Assembly (NCBI GenBank): GCA_031082125.1
Contig: JAVHLM010000011.1
Span: 1-60,041, forward strand
DNA: 60,041 nucleotides
Origin: Candidatus Eremiobacterota bacterium
GTDB taxonomy: Bacteria; Vulcanimicrobiota; CADAWZ01; Ess09-12
Direction of reading: 5' to 3'
In this document: positions 18,328-26,171 of the stretch, one piece after another
Numbering within the stretch: the stretch's first letter is position 1
Layout: each line of letters opens with the position of its first letter
Notes under the pieces: generated by a model
What the model was told of the DNA's origin: nothing
Database searches by the model: none
What the model saw: only the letters and a program-made list of their open reading frames with translations
Program-made: the position numbers and the translations under genes

Positions 18328-19830
18328 ATGAACGTCTGTCTGCGTGTGATGCATATCAGAACAGGAGAGCAGCAGGTCTTCGCTCTGCCGGAGACACCGG
18401 TTCTCATCGGCCGGCAGTCAGGAGATGATGAGCCCGGCAAGCTTGTGATCCTTTTTGACCCGACCCTGTCAAGGCGTCATTTCGTGGCGCACTGGAACGG
18501 GAAGCGGCTCGGCGTGAAGCGTGAGAAAGGAAGCAAACAGGCCCTTTTTTTCAAAGGGGAGCCCCTTGACGAATTTGCGCTCTCTCCCGGTGAGCATTTT
18601 TCGTCGGGCTCAACGCGATTCCAGTGTGTCATCGAAGCATCCTCTCCCGACAAGGAGACTGAAACAGCAGGATCTGAGGGCACAGAGGCACAGTTTCAGA
18701 TACGAAACCCTTATATTGCAGGAAATCCTGTTACCGGGAGCTCCATGTTTTTCGGGCGGCAGGATATTTTTAAATTCATCAGCCGCCAGGCTGCCCTCGC
18801 TGAGTGCCGCACCGCACTTGTGCTCCATGGGGGGAGAAGGACGGGAAAAACCTCCCTGCTCTGGCAAATCGAGCATGGTCGCCTTGGAGAGAGATTCATA
18901 CCCGTGTACTGCGATCTCCAGGAGATGGCTGATATGGATACCCATTCGTTTCTTGCAGAAATTGAGAAGCGCATTCTTTCTTCATTTCATCAGCACGGGA
19001 TCACCATCGAGAGCGAAGCTACTTCCGGAAATCCCTATGAGCAGTTCAGTCATTGCATCAGTGAGATTGAGCATCACCTGGAGGGCGACAGGCGTTATCT
19101 GCTGCTTCTGATCGATGAATATGAGATCCTTGGTGATAAAGTAAGGCGGGGGCAGCTCTCCCCCGGGATCTTCAGTTATTTCAGGGCTTTGATGCAGAAC
19201 AGGCCGAATATCTCTTTCATTTTTGCGGGAACCCGCCAGCTTGAGCACTTGAGCGGCACCGACTGGTCACTCATGTTCAACCAGGCCAGATACCGAAAAA
19301 TCTCATTCCTCGAGGAGCAGGAAGCCAGAAGACTGATCGAGTCGCCTGTGAGGGGAATCATAGAGTATGAGCCCGATGCAGTGGATGAGATTCTGAGACT
19401 GGCTTCCGGGCATCCCTATTTCACGCAGCTTATCTGTCTCAGCCTTATTGAGACCGCGAACCAGGAGAACTTGAAGAAGCTTGGCACGGATCATATAAGG
19501 CAGGTGATACATTCCCTGTGCCTGCACCCGGTCCCCCACCTGATTTACCTTTGGAAAGAGCTTGCAAGGGAAGAGCAGGTGGTCCTTGCAGCTCTTTCTC
19601 ATATCCTCACTGAATCCTCCTCCTGGTCTGATCCGCGGGAAATTGATGATTTTCTGGCACGGAGCGGTATTTCAATAAGCAGTGAAAAACTCGGGGCGGC
19701 TCTCGATGCCTGTGTGAACAGTGAGCTGCTCGAGCACTCAGCCACAGGGGCCTGCCGTTTCCGCATGGACCTGCTGAGGCACTGGATAGCCGCAGACCAC
19801 CCTTTCTGGCAGGTGGCCGGGCACAAATGA
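18328..19830 (+). CDS. FHA-domain AAA/STAND-like ATPase
   Basis: 500 residues. The N-terminal FHA domain (about residues 20-105) has IGRQ, the conserved LSRRH and a later aromatic strand. After a linker comes an ATPase with a sensor phrase NPYIAG...FFGR, Walker A GGRRTGKTSLLW (K174) and Walker B LLLLIDEYE (D263, E264). The C-terminal helical or winged part (SGHPYFTQLICLSL onward) matches the archaeal-type/STAND ATPase layout. The start has CGGAGGGG upstream. It sits 30 nt after a Ser/Thr kinase, so recognition of a phosphothreonine made by that kinase is likely. It is related to the ATPase at 20.6 kb. Confidence 0.85.
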   Translation: MNVCLRVMHIRTGEQQVFALPETPVLIGRQSGDDEPGKLVILFDPTLSRRHFVAHWNGKRLGVKREKGSKQALFFKGEPLDEFALSPGEHFSSGSTRFQCVIEASSPDKETETAGSEGTEAQFQIRNPYIAGNPVTGSSMFFGRQDIFKFISRQAALAECRTALVLHGGRRTGKTSLLWQIEHGRLGERFIPVYCDLQEMADMDTHSFLAEIEKRILSSFHQHGITIESEATSGNPYEQFSHCISEIEHHLEGDRRYLLLLIDEYEILGDKVRRGQLSPGIFSYFRALMQNRPNISFIFAGTRQLEHLSGTDWSLMFNQARYRKISFLEEQEARRLIESPVRGIIEYEPDAVDEILRLASGHPYFTQLICLSLIETANQENLKKLGTDHIRQVIHSLCLHPVPHLIYLWKELAREEQVVLAALSHILTESSSWSDPREIDDFLARSGISISSEKLGAALDACVNSELLEHSATGACRFRMDLLRHWIAADHPFWQVAGHK

Positions 19831-19891
19831 AGACCGGCAGGAAAACCCCACATCGGTATTTGAGCATCTCACGGTGAAGGCACCATAGTCT

Positions 19892-20359
19892 CTATTCTTC
19901 AGGCATATTCCAGCTCACGATGTCATCTTCTCCCTCTATGCCGTCCTGGCCATAGCAGGTAAGGTCATAATAGCCGAATCTGCCCTCGCGCTTTTCACGG
20001 TCAGCATCGCTCTTGCGCCCATGATCAGCGCCCGGACAGAGATAAATGAACTGATTCTTCCAGGGATCGAGAGGAACTTTGTCCATATACGGCCTCCACT
20101 TTCCAGGCCTCGGCTCGCTTGTCGGCTCTTCCACAAGGGCCGACAATCCCTGCTCTGTCGTTGGATAGGCACCATTGTCCAGCTTGTATAAAGCAAGGGC
20201 GTTCATCACCTGCCTCATCTGGACAACGGCCTTGGTCTTCCGGGCCCTTTCCATGGAATCAATCACTCTCGTGGTGACCAGGCCCGCCAGTATGGCGATG
20301 ATGGCAACGACAACCATAATCTCAAGAAAGGTAAATCCCCGGGACAACGATCTTTTCAT
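19892..20359 (-). CDS. gspG: type II secretion major pseudopilin GspG-like protein
   Basis: 155 residues. A prepilin signal KRSLSRG|FTFLEIMVVVAIIAI has the peptidase site after Gly and Glu at mature position 5. The GspG body follows: ARKTKAVVQMRQVMNALALY, YKLDNGAYPTTEQGLSAL and the calcium-region phrase VPLDPW. The family forms the pseudopilus of type II secretion. No other gsp gene is nearby, so this is either a solitary paralog serving a distant system or a secreted protein with a pilin-like N-terminus. The ribosome site is GAGGTGA. It is convergent with the FHA-ATPase gene. Confidence 0.85.
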   Translation of the reverse strand: MKRSLSRGFTFLEIMVVVAIIAILAGLVTTRVIDSMERARKTKAVVQMRQVMNALALYKLDNGAYPTTEQGLSALVEEPTSEPRPGKWRPYMDKVPLDPWKNQFIYLCPGADHGRKSDADREKREGRFGYYDLTCYGQDGIEGEDDIVSWNMPEE

Positions 20360-20608
20360 GCTTCATTCACCTCGTTTATTCTGCTTCGCTGCAAGGTGCA
20401 TGTATTTATGCCCATTTTAATCCCCCGCTCAGTACCCTTGGCTCCATTATATTGAATGGCGCCTGGAGCGTCCCACAGATACATGGCGGATTTTGATAGG
20501 ATTCTGTGCAGATTTGATATCTGGGCTGAAGACAGGAGTCCCGGAGGGCTCATTGAAATCCCATGAGTAAGAGGACAGGTGAGCGCTTCCTGTCCAGGGA
20601 TGGCATAT

Positions 20609-22090
20609 ATGAAAAACATCGCTCTCACTGATATCGCCGATCCTGGTACTATCGTCGAGAACCCCTGCAGCTTTCTTGATCGGGAATTTCCCCGATGGCC
20701 GCAGATCCGCGATATGACCATGAAGAAATTCAGGGAGAAGAAAGGCTATCATCCAAAACAGCTTCATCAGGTCATGCTCTATGTTCTGGCGGCTGCCCGG
20801 AAGGGTGAGACTCAAATTCCTCTGGCGTACCTGAAGAGATTCATTGAAAACAACTATGCCGGCGGGTCAGAGCGCGACCTGCCATGCCTGATGAAGGCCT
20901 TTAATGATTCTGCAGCCTCACTATTCAAGCTTGAGCAGGCTGATTTTCCTGCAATCAGAAGACATGGTGCGTACTGGATACTGAGTGATGCCTTATGCAG
21001 AATACTTTCAAGCGAAACGGCGGCATCCGGTCAGAATGCGCAGGGGCCTCCTGGAGAGCCGATGCAGCCACCGCCCTGGAACAATCCTTATGGCAACAGG
21101 AAGATGATAAAGGATCCATCTCAGTTTTACGGGAGAAAGGAGCTTTTGAACCGGGCCTTTTCAAGGCTCGGGGGCGCGCGCCCCCAATGCCTCTCGATAA
21201 TTGGTGAGCGACGCATCGGGAAATCATCGCTCCTGTGGAACCTGCAGCATCCGGAAGTCTATTCGCGGTATCTCCCGGAGCCCGGGCTCACCATCTTCGT
21301 TTTCATGGACCTCCAGGAGAACACGGCACAAACTGTCGATGAATTTTTTGAGATTTTCTTCTTATCCCTCCAGAGAGTCCGATCTGAGAGCACCGCCCAT
21401 GAATCAGGGGGATATCCGGCTTTCAAGGATCTGGCGGAGCACCTTGAGAATTCCCGCGAGCGCCTTATCATACTCCTCGACGAGTTCGAAAGGGTCTCCA
21501 TGAACCCGAATTTTGACCCGGAGTTCTTCTTTTTCCTTCGTGCCATGGCAAACCGCTATGAGATAGCATTCATAACCTCATCAGCCAGGGATCTCCAGCA
21601 ATTGTGCTCATCAAAGGAAATAGAGGCTTCACCTTTTTTCAATATCTTTACCCCGCTCCAGCTGTCTGTCTTCAGATCCAATGAAGCTTCAGAGTTCATC
21701 GAAAGCTCTTCCAGAAGCGCACCGGTCTCACTGGCGCCCTGGACCAGGCAGATTCTCGATCTTGGAGGCTTTCACCCCATGTTCCTGCAAATCGCCTGTT
21801 CCGCGGCGGTAGAGGCTTCAGAACGGAGAAAAAGCTCTCAAATCAACTGGCATAAGGCAAGAACCATATTCCTGGAAGAAGCCGGCCCTCACTTTCTTCA
21901 TTTCTGGGAGCATCTGGGAGAAGAAGAGCAGTCTGTCGTAAAGCTGGTCGCTCATCGGGCCGATCTGGCCCCGGAGCACAGGCAGATTCTGCGGGACCTG
22001 CGAAAAAGGGGAATAGCTTATGAATATGAGGGATCAATAGTATTCTATTCGCCGTTGTTCACGGAGTTCGTGGTATCCTCCGGAGAGTGA
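20609..22090 (+). CDS. AAA/STAND-like ATPase, related to the FHA-ATPase
   Basis: About 493 residues from ATG 20609; ATG 20600 and an upstream start at 20579 are in frame, and AGGG 9 nt before 20609 supports that choice. The N-terminal domain (1-135) is helical, possibly winged helix. A Pro-rich linker then leads to FYGRKEL, Walker A GERRIGKSSLLW (K205) and Walker B LIILLDEFE. The C-terminal helical region has GGFHPMFLQIACS, matching SGHPYFTQLICLS in the gene at 18.3 kb, so the ATPase cores are paralogous while the N-terminal input domains differ. Bases 20360-20600 hold no other gene. Confidence 0.75.
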   Translation: MKNIALTDIADPGTIVENPCSFLDREFPRWPQIRDMTMKKFREKKGYHPKQLHQVMLYVLAAARKGETQIPLAYLKRFIENNYAGGSERDLPCLMKAFNDSAASLFKLEQADFPAIRRHGAYWILSDALCRILSSETAASGQNAQGPPGEPMQPPPWNNPYGNRKMIKDPSQFYGRKELLNRAFSRLGGARPQCLSIIGERRIGKSSLLWNLQHPEVYSRYLPEPGLTIFVFMDLQENTAQTVDEFFEIFFLSLQRVRSESTAHESGGYPAFKDLAEHLENSRERLIILLDEFERVSMNPNFDPEFFFFLRAMANRYEIAFITSSARDLQQLCSSKEIEASPFFNIFTPLQLSVFRSNEASEFIESSSRSAPVSLAPWTRQILDLGGFHPMFLQIACSAAVEASERRKSSQINWHKARTIFLEEAGPHFLHFWEHLGEEEQSVVKLVAHRADLAPEHRQILRDLRKRGIAYEYEGSIVFYSPLFTEFVVSSGE

Positions 22091-22182
22091 CTGAAGCCTG
22101 GCATAGAGGCAGATGGGGCTTATTATGGTGCCCGCCATTGCTCAGAGCCACTCTATACTGGCAATCGGCTTCCCAGTAATGC

Positions 22183-22266
22183 CGCCTTTCCTCCCGCAGC
22201 ATGCCGGTCAAAGAAGAGCCTTCCTCAAAGATCCCGCAGAAGGCCTCCACGGGGTTCTCCGGTATC
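22183..22266 (-). pseudogene. fragment of an AbrB-type antitoxin C-terminus
   Basis: This 84-bp stretch matches 25573-25656 at 82 of 84 positions and encodes IPENPVEAFCGIFEEGSSLT in frame. There is no AbrB N-terminal DNA-binding half and no VapC gene. The rest of 22091-22307 is empty. Confidence 0.65.
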
Positions 22267-22307
22267 CTATCTGACAAGTTTTATATTCTGGCAATCAATC
22301 CTTCCAT

Positions 22308-23579
22308 CTATTGTTTCAGCTGACGGCTTTGCAAAAGCTCAACGATAGTGCCAAAACCTTTTTTCTTTGCATACATCAGTGGAGTATTTCCTCTCTTGTC
22401 CTTGATAGAACCATCAGCCCCCCAATAAAGCAGGAGCTTTACAATATCTGTATCACCTTCAAGCACTGCACAATGAAGCGGTGTATATCCCGCATCATTC
22501 ACCGCATTTATCTCCGCCCCTCTGGAGATAAGCAACTGCATGACCCCATGGAATAATACGGAAGGATGCTTTGGGCGGGCCCAGAACAACGGCGTGCTCC
22601 CTCTCTCATCTTTCCCGTTCACATCGGCACCTCTTGCGATCAAAAGCTTCGCCATTTCAAAATTACCATCTTTCACTGCAAAATGAAGAAAAGTGGCCCT
22701 TTCATTTGGTGGACCCCGGTGAAAGCATTTCTTTACCAGTTCTGGGTACTTGTCAAGTAATTCCTTCGCTTTCCTCAGCCCTCCCGAATCAACGGCCAGC
22801 AGCATTTCAATCTCCCCTGGCTGGTAATCGAGATATTGATCGAGGAGATCATTGAGATACTCTTCTGATTCCTTTGATTGCTCTGGTGTGAGCATTTTGT
22901 TTTTGAAAGATGCTGTCCTTCCCTTTTCAAAATCCCTCCGGGCTTTCTCATTATCGTGCAGAAAAAAACGCATGGCCCCAGAGATAAGATAAAATTCCTT
23001 CAGCCTGTCTTTATATTTTGGGTCAGCAATGAGCCTCTCTGCATACCCGAGAGCCTGTTTTCTTGACTGAGTGGTCTGCTCTGTCAGCCCAGCCCTGTCA
23101 TAATGATAAGCTGCCATGAGGTAAAAGTGACAGTTTGTCTCATCACTGCTCTTCAGAGCTCTGTAGACTCTTTCTGCAATAAAGAGCCTCGATGTCATTG
23201 GAATCATGTAATAAGTGGCCTTACGAAAATAATCATTTCTGCTTCCTTCAGGTGGAGGCAGGTCAGTGCCTGCAAGCACCATTTTCATGTCTGCGGCGGA
23301 CTCTTTGGGGATCTTCCTTTTGAAATCATCAATGAGGCAGGTAAAATGGCACTTCTGGCAGGCATAAAGGCAATCAGGCTCGGTATATGGGTAGAATACC
23401 ACCTGAAACCTGGATAGTCCGCTGTATATATAGGATCCAAAGCTCGCCACGTCGCCATAGTAATCCTTTATGCCGCACAGGGGACAGGCATAGCGATTAT
23501 CAATAATCATGGTCCCCCAGGCTGCCGGGGTGATGCTGATAATAAAAAACAGGGTCAATATTAAGAATGAGAGCCTCAT
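22308..23579 (-). CDS. secreted DUF2225-like / ankyrin-repeat protein
   Basis: 423 residues with a signal peptide (RLSFLILTLFFIISITPAAW). A DUF2225-like metal-binding N-terminal domain carries CPLC and later CQKC with surrounding Tyr/Phe. A helical TPR-like middle follows. Four C-terminal ankyrin repeats include TFLHFAVKDGNFEMAKLLI, TPLHCAVLEGDTDIVKLLL and TPLMYAKKKG. ATG 23579 overlaps the TGA of the upstream gene (TGATG), so the two are translationally coupled. DUF2225 proteins are otherwise found in Firmicutes, spirochaetes and similar groups, with unknown function. Confidence 0.75.
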   Translation of the reverse strand: MRLSFLILTLFFIISITPAAWGTMIIDNRYACPLCGIKDYYGDVASFGSYIYSGLSRFQVVFYPYTEPDCLYACQKCHFTCLIDDFKRKIPKESAADMKMVLAGTDLPPPEGSRNDYFRKATYYMIPMTSRLFIAERVYRALKSSDETNCHFYLMAAYHYDRAGLTEQTTQSRKQALGYAERLIADPKYKDRLKEFYLISGAMRFFLHDNEKARRDFEKGRTASFKNKMLTPEQSKESEEYLNDLLDQYLDYQPGEIEMLLAVDSGGLRKAKELLDKYPELVKKCFHRGPPNERATFLHFAVKDGNFEMAKLLIARGADVNGKDERGSTPLFWARPKHPSVLFHGVMQLLISRGAEINAVNDAGYTPLHCAVLEGDTDIVKLLLYWGADGSIKDKRGNTPLMYAKKKGFGTIVELLQSRQLKQ

Positions 23580-24106
23580 CACTGCGTTCCTTTTATTGTT
23601 TGTCCCATAGGGGCTTTTTGTTTCGTTTCATACTTTTGATTATTCCAACCTTTGTATGAACCTGCAAGCGAGCCCACTATAAAACCTGAGATACCTGTGA
23701 CTGTCACTACCTCAAGCAATTGCCTTGAATCCTTTGATTCCAATGATTCCATCATAAGAAAGATCTTCTGGTATACAGGACTGAAAATCGCTATACCAAT
23801 CGCTGAGAAGAGAACCAGAATCAATACAACTAAAAAAATGAAAAGATTTTTCTGCAGAGCCCCGATCATGCGAAATATCTTATATGTCACCAGGAGCGCT
23901 ATGATATATGTGACCGTAAAAGAAAAAGCCGCCAGGAGAAGGCGAGATACAATATAACCCCAAAAAGCAAGCAAATACGCGGGTTTAATGCCAATACACA
24001 AGCCTGCCACCATAATGAGAGGCAATAGAGCCAACAGTGCGATAAGAGCCCAGACCAAGGCCAGGGGAATGCTCAAATCGTAGATTCCCGGAAATAACTT
24101 TCTCAT
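23579..24106 (-). CDS. four-helix membrane protein of unknown function
   Basis: About 175 residues with four hydrophobic segments (IPLALVWALIALLALLPLIM; a second near residue 45; LFIFLVVLILVLFSAIGIAI; and VVTVTGISGFIVGSLAG). I do not recognise the family. ATG 24106 has AGGTGA upstream, better than the GTG at 24115. It is coupled to the DUF2225-ankyrin gene, so it may anchor or export it. Confidence 0.65.
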   Translation of the reverse strand: MRKLFPGIYDLSIPLALVWALIALLALLPLIMVAGLCIGIKPAYLLAFWGYIVSRLLLAAFSFTVTYIIALLVTYKIFRMIGALQKNLFIFLVVLILVLFSAIGIAIFSPVYQKIFLMMESLESKDSRQLLEVVTVTGISGFIVGSLAGSYKGWNNQKYETKQKAPMGQTIKGTQ

Positions 24107-24196
24107 AAATTTCACCTGTAATCCATCAAGCGAAAGCCCAGCCGAAAGTAAATTTTGAGCCCTGGAGTATCAATGGCTGAAATAGCTTCAGCACTT

Positions 24197-24667
24197 TCAC
24201 TGCTGCCATTCACAGATATCCTCTGTGACAATCCATTTCCACCCTTTTCGCAAAACACTATATTTATTACCTGAGGCGCTCAGGCTGCCTTCGTAATAGC
24301 CTCCTTTCACCTCAGCTCTGCTCCAGGAGATCCACTTGATGGAGTCAACTCGAAACAGAAGTCCTTCCTCTCCTGTTTCTTTGTCAATCACCGAATCTCC
24401 AAGGCCGACTTGTTTCACCTCACACTGAGATTTCTTTTTCACAGGGGGTCTATGACCGGAAAAATGCCTGATCACATTATCGCCAGGGTCCCTCCCATCG
24501 AGTGTGGAGAGGAAATAGGCTTTGGCATTTTGCTGCTTGCCGGAAAGATTATGCTGAAACTGGTATTGAAAAACTGTTGCCATGATATCATCAGCCTGGC
24601 GCTGTGTGATAATAATAATCCCCTCGCAGGCCAGGAAGAAAAATATTATCGCCAGACAGATCGGCAT
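24197..24667 (-). CDS. small secreted protein, paralog of the 8.2-kb gene
   Basis: 156 residues from ATG 24667. It shares LDGRDPGDNVIRHFSG, HRPPVKKK, DKETGEEG and SRAEVKGGYYEG with the protein at 8.2 kb. Starting at ATG the signal peptide lacks positive charge. A CTG at 24694 is in frame, has a GGGGAAAG site just upstream, and would add RKRLYSLL, giving an ideal signal peptide; a non-ATG start is therefore possible. A TATAAT box lies at 24729-24734. Upstream of the membrane-protein gene in the same direction, it could belong to one operon. Confidence 0.6.
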   Translation of the reverse strand: MPICLAIIFFFLACEGIIIITQRQADDIMATVFQYQFQHNLSGKQQNAKAYFLSTLDGRDPGDNVIRHFSGHRPPVKKKSQCEVKQVGLGDSVIDKETGEEGLLFRVDSIKWISWSRAEVKGGYYEGSLSASGNKYSVLRKGWKWIVTEDICEWQQ

Positions 24668-24728
24668 GAGAAGAGAATAAAGTCTTTTTCGCAGCTCTTT
24701 CCCCCCCCGGTCGATTATCCTACCCTTT

Positions 24729-24734
24729 ATTATA
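24729..24734 (-). promoter_or_regulatory. TATAAT -10 box upstream of the 24.2-kb secreted protein
   Basis: On the minus strand TATAAT is preceded at 18 bp by TTGTGA, a partial -35 match. The transcript would start near 24722, leaving room for the G-rich ribosome site before the candidate CTG start. Confidence 0.4.
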
Positions 24735-24930
24735 CTATGTTTCTCTGCCTCCTCACAAGCATTGACATCCCGAATCGGCGCAGCTTTAACAGGGCATTTC
24801 CCAAACCCGCACTCTCATTTGAAAGAGACTTCACCTGCAAACTAGGGAGCACCATCAGGCCGCCTGTGACAGGCCCCTGGATATATGTTATAATCTAAGG
24901 TGAACCCTGATTCTGCCTGGAAGGACAATG

Positions 24931-25185
24931 ATGGATCGTCAATCACTCTCTCACTACAGGGACTGGAACGAATCCCGCCTTATCGAATCCGTTTTTTCTG
25001 CCGGTACCAGATCACTCGAGGAAAAATGGAGAGATTTCAAGGATCTCACCGCCTTCTGCCTGATGCTGAAGGGCGGCCAGAGCCCCGCCCAGCAGCTCCT
25101 CAAGGCAAAAGAGCTGGAACATTACTATGAGATGATGAAACTTTTCGAAGAGAAGAGAAAGACCCTCAAATCCATTCAATTTTGA
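24931..25185 (+). CDS. small charged helical protein, unknown
   Basis: 84 residues (MDRQSLSHYRDWNESRLIES...), mostly helix-forming and charged. GGAAGG sits 6 nt before ATG 24931. I do not recognise it. Its 3' end overlaps the convergent vapC by 20 nt. Confidence 0.5.
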   Translation: MDRQSLSHYRDWNESRLIESVFSAGTRSLEEKWRDFKDLTAFCLMLKGGQSPAQQLLKAKELEHYYEMMKLFEEKRKTLKSIQF

Positions 25186-25558
25186 CCAGTTGCTCGACAT
25201 GCCTGAATTCCTTATCGCCGGTAACGAGCACTGCATTTTCCCTCTTTGCGGCCGCCACCGCAAAGGCATCGGCACATGAGAGGGTATAGCCTGCCCTGAT
25301 CCTGGCTGCATCGATCACGAGAGGAAAGGTGCACGGCAGTATCCGGATGGGAAGAAGGGGCAGAATGTTGTTCAGAAAGGTTTCCGCGTCCCCGGGGGAG
25401 CGGGCCCGTGAGATGATGTAATATGCTTCTCCCACGTTGATATCAGTCATCATGACCTCAAGTCCGCTCGAGAGGATTTCACTTACTTTTTGATAATTTT
25501 CTTCCTTTTTGAGATACGCGAGAAGGGCGTACGAATCCAGAAGCCATTTTTTTCTCAA
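25166..25558 (-). CDS. vapC: VapC-type PIN-domain toxin ribonuclease
   Basis: 130 residues. PIN-domain acidic residues are visible in LLDSYALLAYL (Asp), NVGEAYYI (Glu), LSCADAFAVAAA (Asp) and LVTGDKEFRHVE (Asp). The family cuts tRNA or rRNA and is held by its antitoxin. The start is TTG 25558, which has AGGAAAGGG upstream. The antitoxin frame continues 80 nt into this gene, an unusually long overlap. Confidence 0.85.
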   Translation of the reverse strand: MRKKWLLDSYALLAYLKKEENYQKVSEILSSGLEVMMTDINVGEAYYIISRARSPGDAETFLNNILPLLPIRILPCTFPLVIDAARIRAGYTLSCADAFAVAAAKRENAVLVTGDKEFRHVEQLVKIEWI

Positions 25559-25787
25559 TTTCCCTTTCCTGGCGCCTTTCCTCCCGCAGCATGCCGGTCA
25601 AAGAAGAGCCTTCCTCAAAGATCCCGCAGAAGGCTTCCACGGGGTTTTCCGGTATCGGGTAAATCTCCACTTTCTCCCTGTCCACGACGTTCAGAAAGAC
25701 CTTCTGCCCCGGCTTGATTCCAAGTTTCTTCCTGATTTCTCCCGGTATAACCAATTGCCCCTTGGAGGAAGTTTTTACAATAGGCAT
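25479..25787 (-). CDS. AbrB/SpoVT-type antitoxin
   Basis: About 102 residues. The N-terminal swapped-hairpin domain is IVKTSSKGQLVIPGEIRKKL then GIKPGQKVFLNVVD. The C-terminal toxin-binding tail is PENPVEAFCGIFEEGSSLTG. It neutralises the VapC encoded downstream and probably represses the operon. ATG 25787 has GGAG at 6 nt; ATG 25799 is an alternative. The last 26 codons run over the vapC start in another frame. The tail is duplicated as a relic at 22.2 kb. Confidence 0.85.
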   Translation of the reverse strand: MPIVKTSSKGQLVIPGEIRKKLGIKPGQKVFLNVVDREKVEIYPIPENPVEAFCGIFEEGSSLTGMLREERRQEREIEKKMASGFVRPSRVSQKGRKLSKSK

Positions 25788-25818
25788 ACTTTTCTCCATA
25801 AGTTTTACTTCTTCTTAA

Positions 25819-25847
25819 ATTGTAGCAAAATAAATGAAAGGTGTCAA
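25819..25847 (-). promoter_or_regulatory. promoter of the AbrB/VapC operon
   Basis: Minus strand: TTGACA (25847-25842), 17 bp, TACAAT (25824-25819). Confidence 0.75.
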
Positions 25848-25862
25848 TGATCCTCATTGACA
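25842..25862. promoter_or_regulatory. palindromic operator formed by two divergent -35 boxes
   Basis: TGTCAATGA (25842-25850), spacer TCC, TCATTGACA (25854-25862): a perfect 9-bp inverted repeat. Each arm contains the -35 hexamer of one of the two divergent toxin-antitoxin promoters, so a single dimer bound here would shut both. Confidence 0.7.
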
Positions 25863-25885
25863 TAGACGCATATCAGGCGTATAAT
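25857..25885 (+). promoter_or_regulatory. perfect-consensus promoter of the RHH/RelE-like operon
   Basis: TTGACA (25857-25862), 17 bp, TATAAT (25880-25885). All twelve consensus bases and the optimal spacer are present, about 32 nt before the antitoxin start. Confidence 0.8.
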
Positions 25886-25916
25886 GGTGGTATGGATAGG
25901 GAGTAAGGAGAGCGCC

Positions 25917-26171
25917 ATGGCCAAGGGAAAACTCAATATCACCCTGGATTCCGATCTCATACAGTATGTGAAAATGTATGCGAGCGAGAACAGGACTACC
26001 GTATCAGAAGTAGTGGGCCAGTTCCTGCTGAACCTCAAAAGAGCAAGGGAAAATGACCCGACCGAGATAATCTTTTCTGATCCCTCTTTCAAGGAAACTA
26101 TGCTGGAATGCCTTGACAAGATCAGAAGCGGCAGGATGAAATGGCACAGTTATAAAGAGGTTTTTAAATGA
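25917..26171 (+). CDS. ribbon-helix-helix-type antitoxin
   Basis: 84 residues. MAKGKLNITLDSDLIQYVK is an RHH strand-helix start (KLNITLD-like, as in the DUF6364 group), followed by TTVSEVVGQFL. The C-terminal half (FKETMLECLDKIRSG) should bind the toxin. ATG 25917 has AAGGAG upstream. The stop overlaps the toxin start (ATGA), the classic coupling of type II modules. Confidence 0.75.
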   Translation: MAKGKLNITLDSDLIQYVKMYASENRTTVSEVVGQFLLNLKRARENDPTEIIFSDPSFKETMLECLDKIRSGRMKWHSYKEVFK

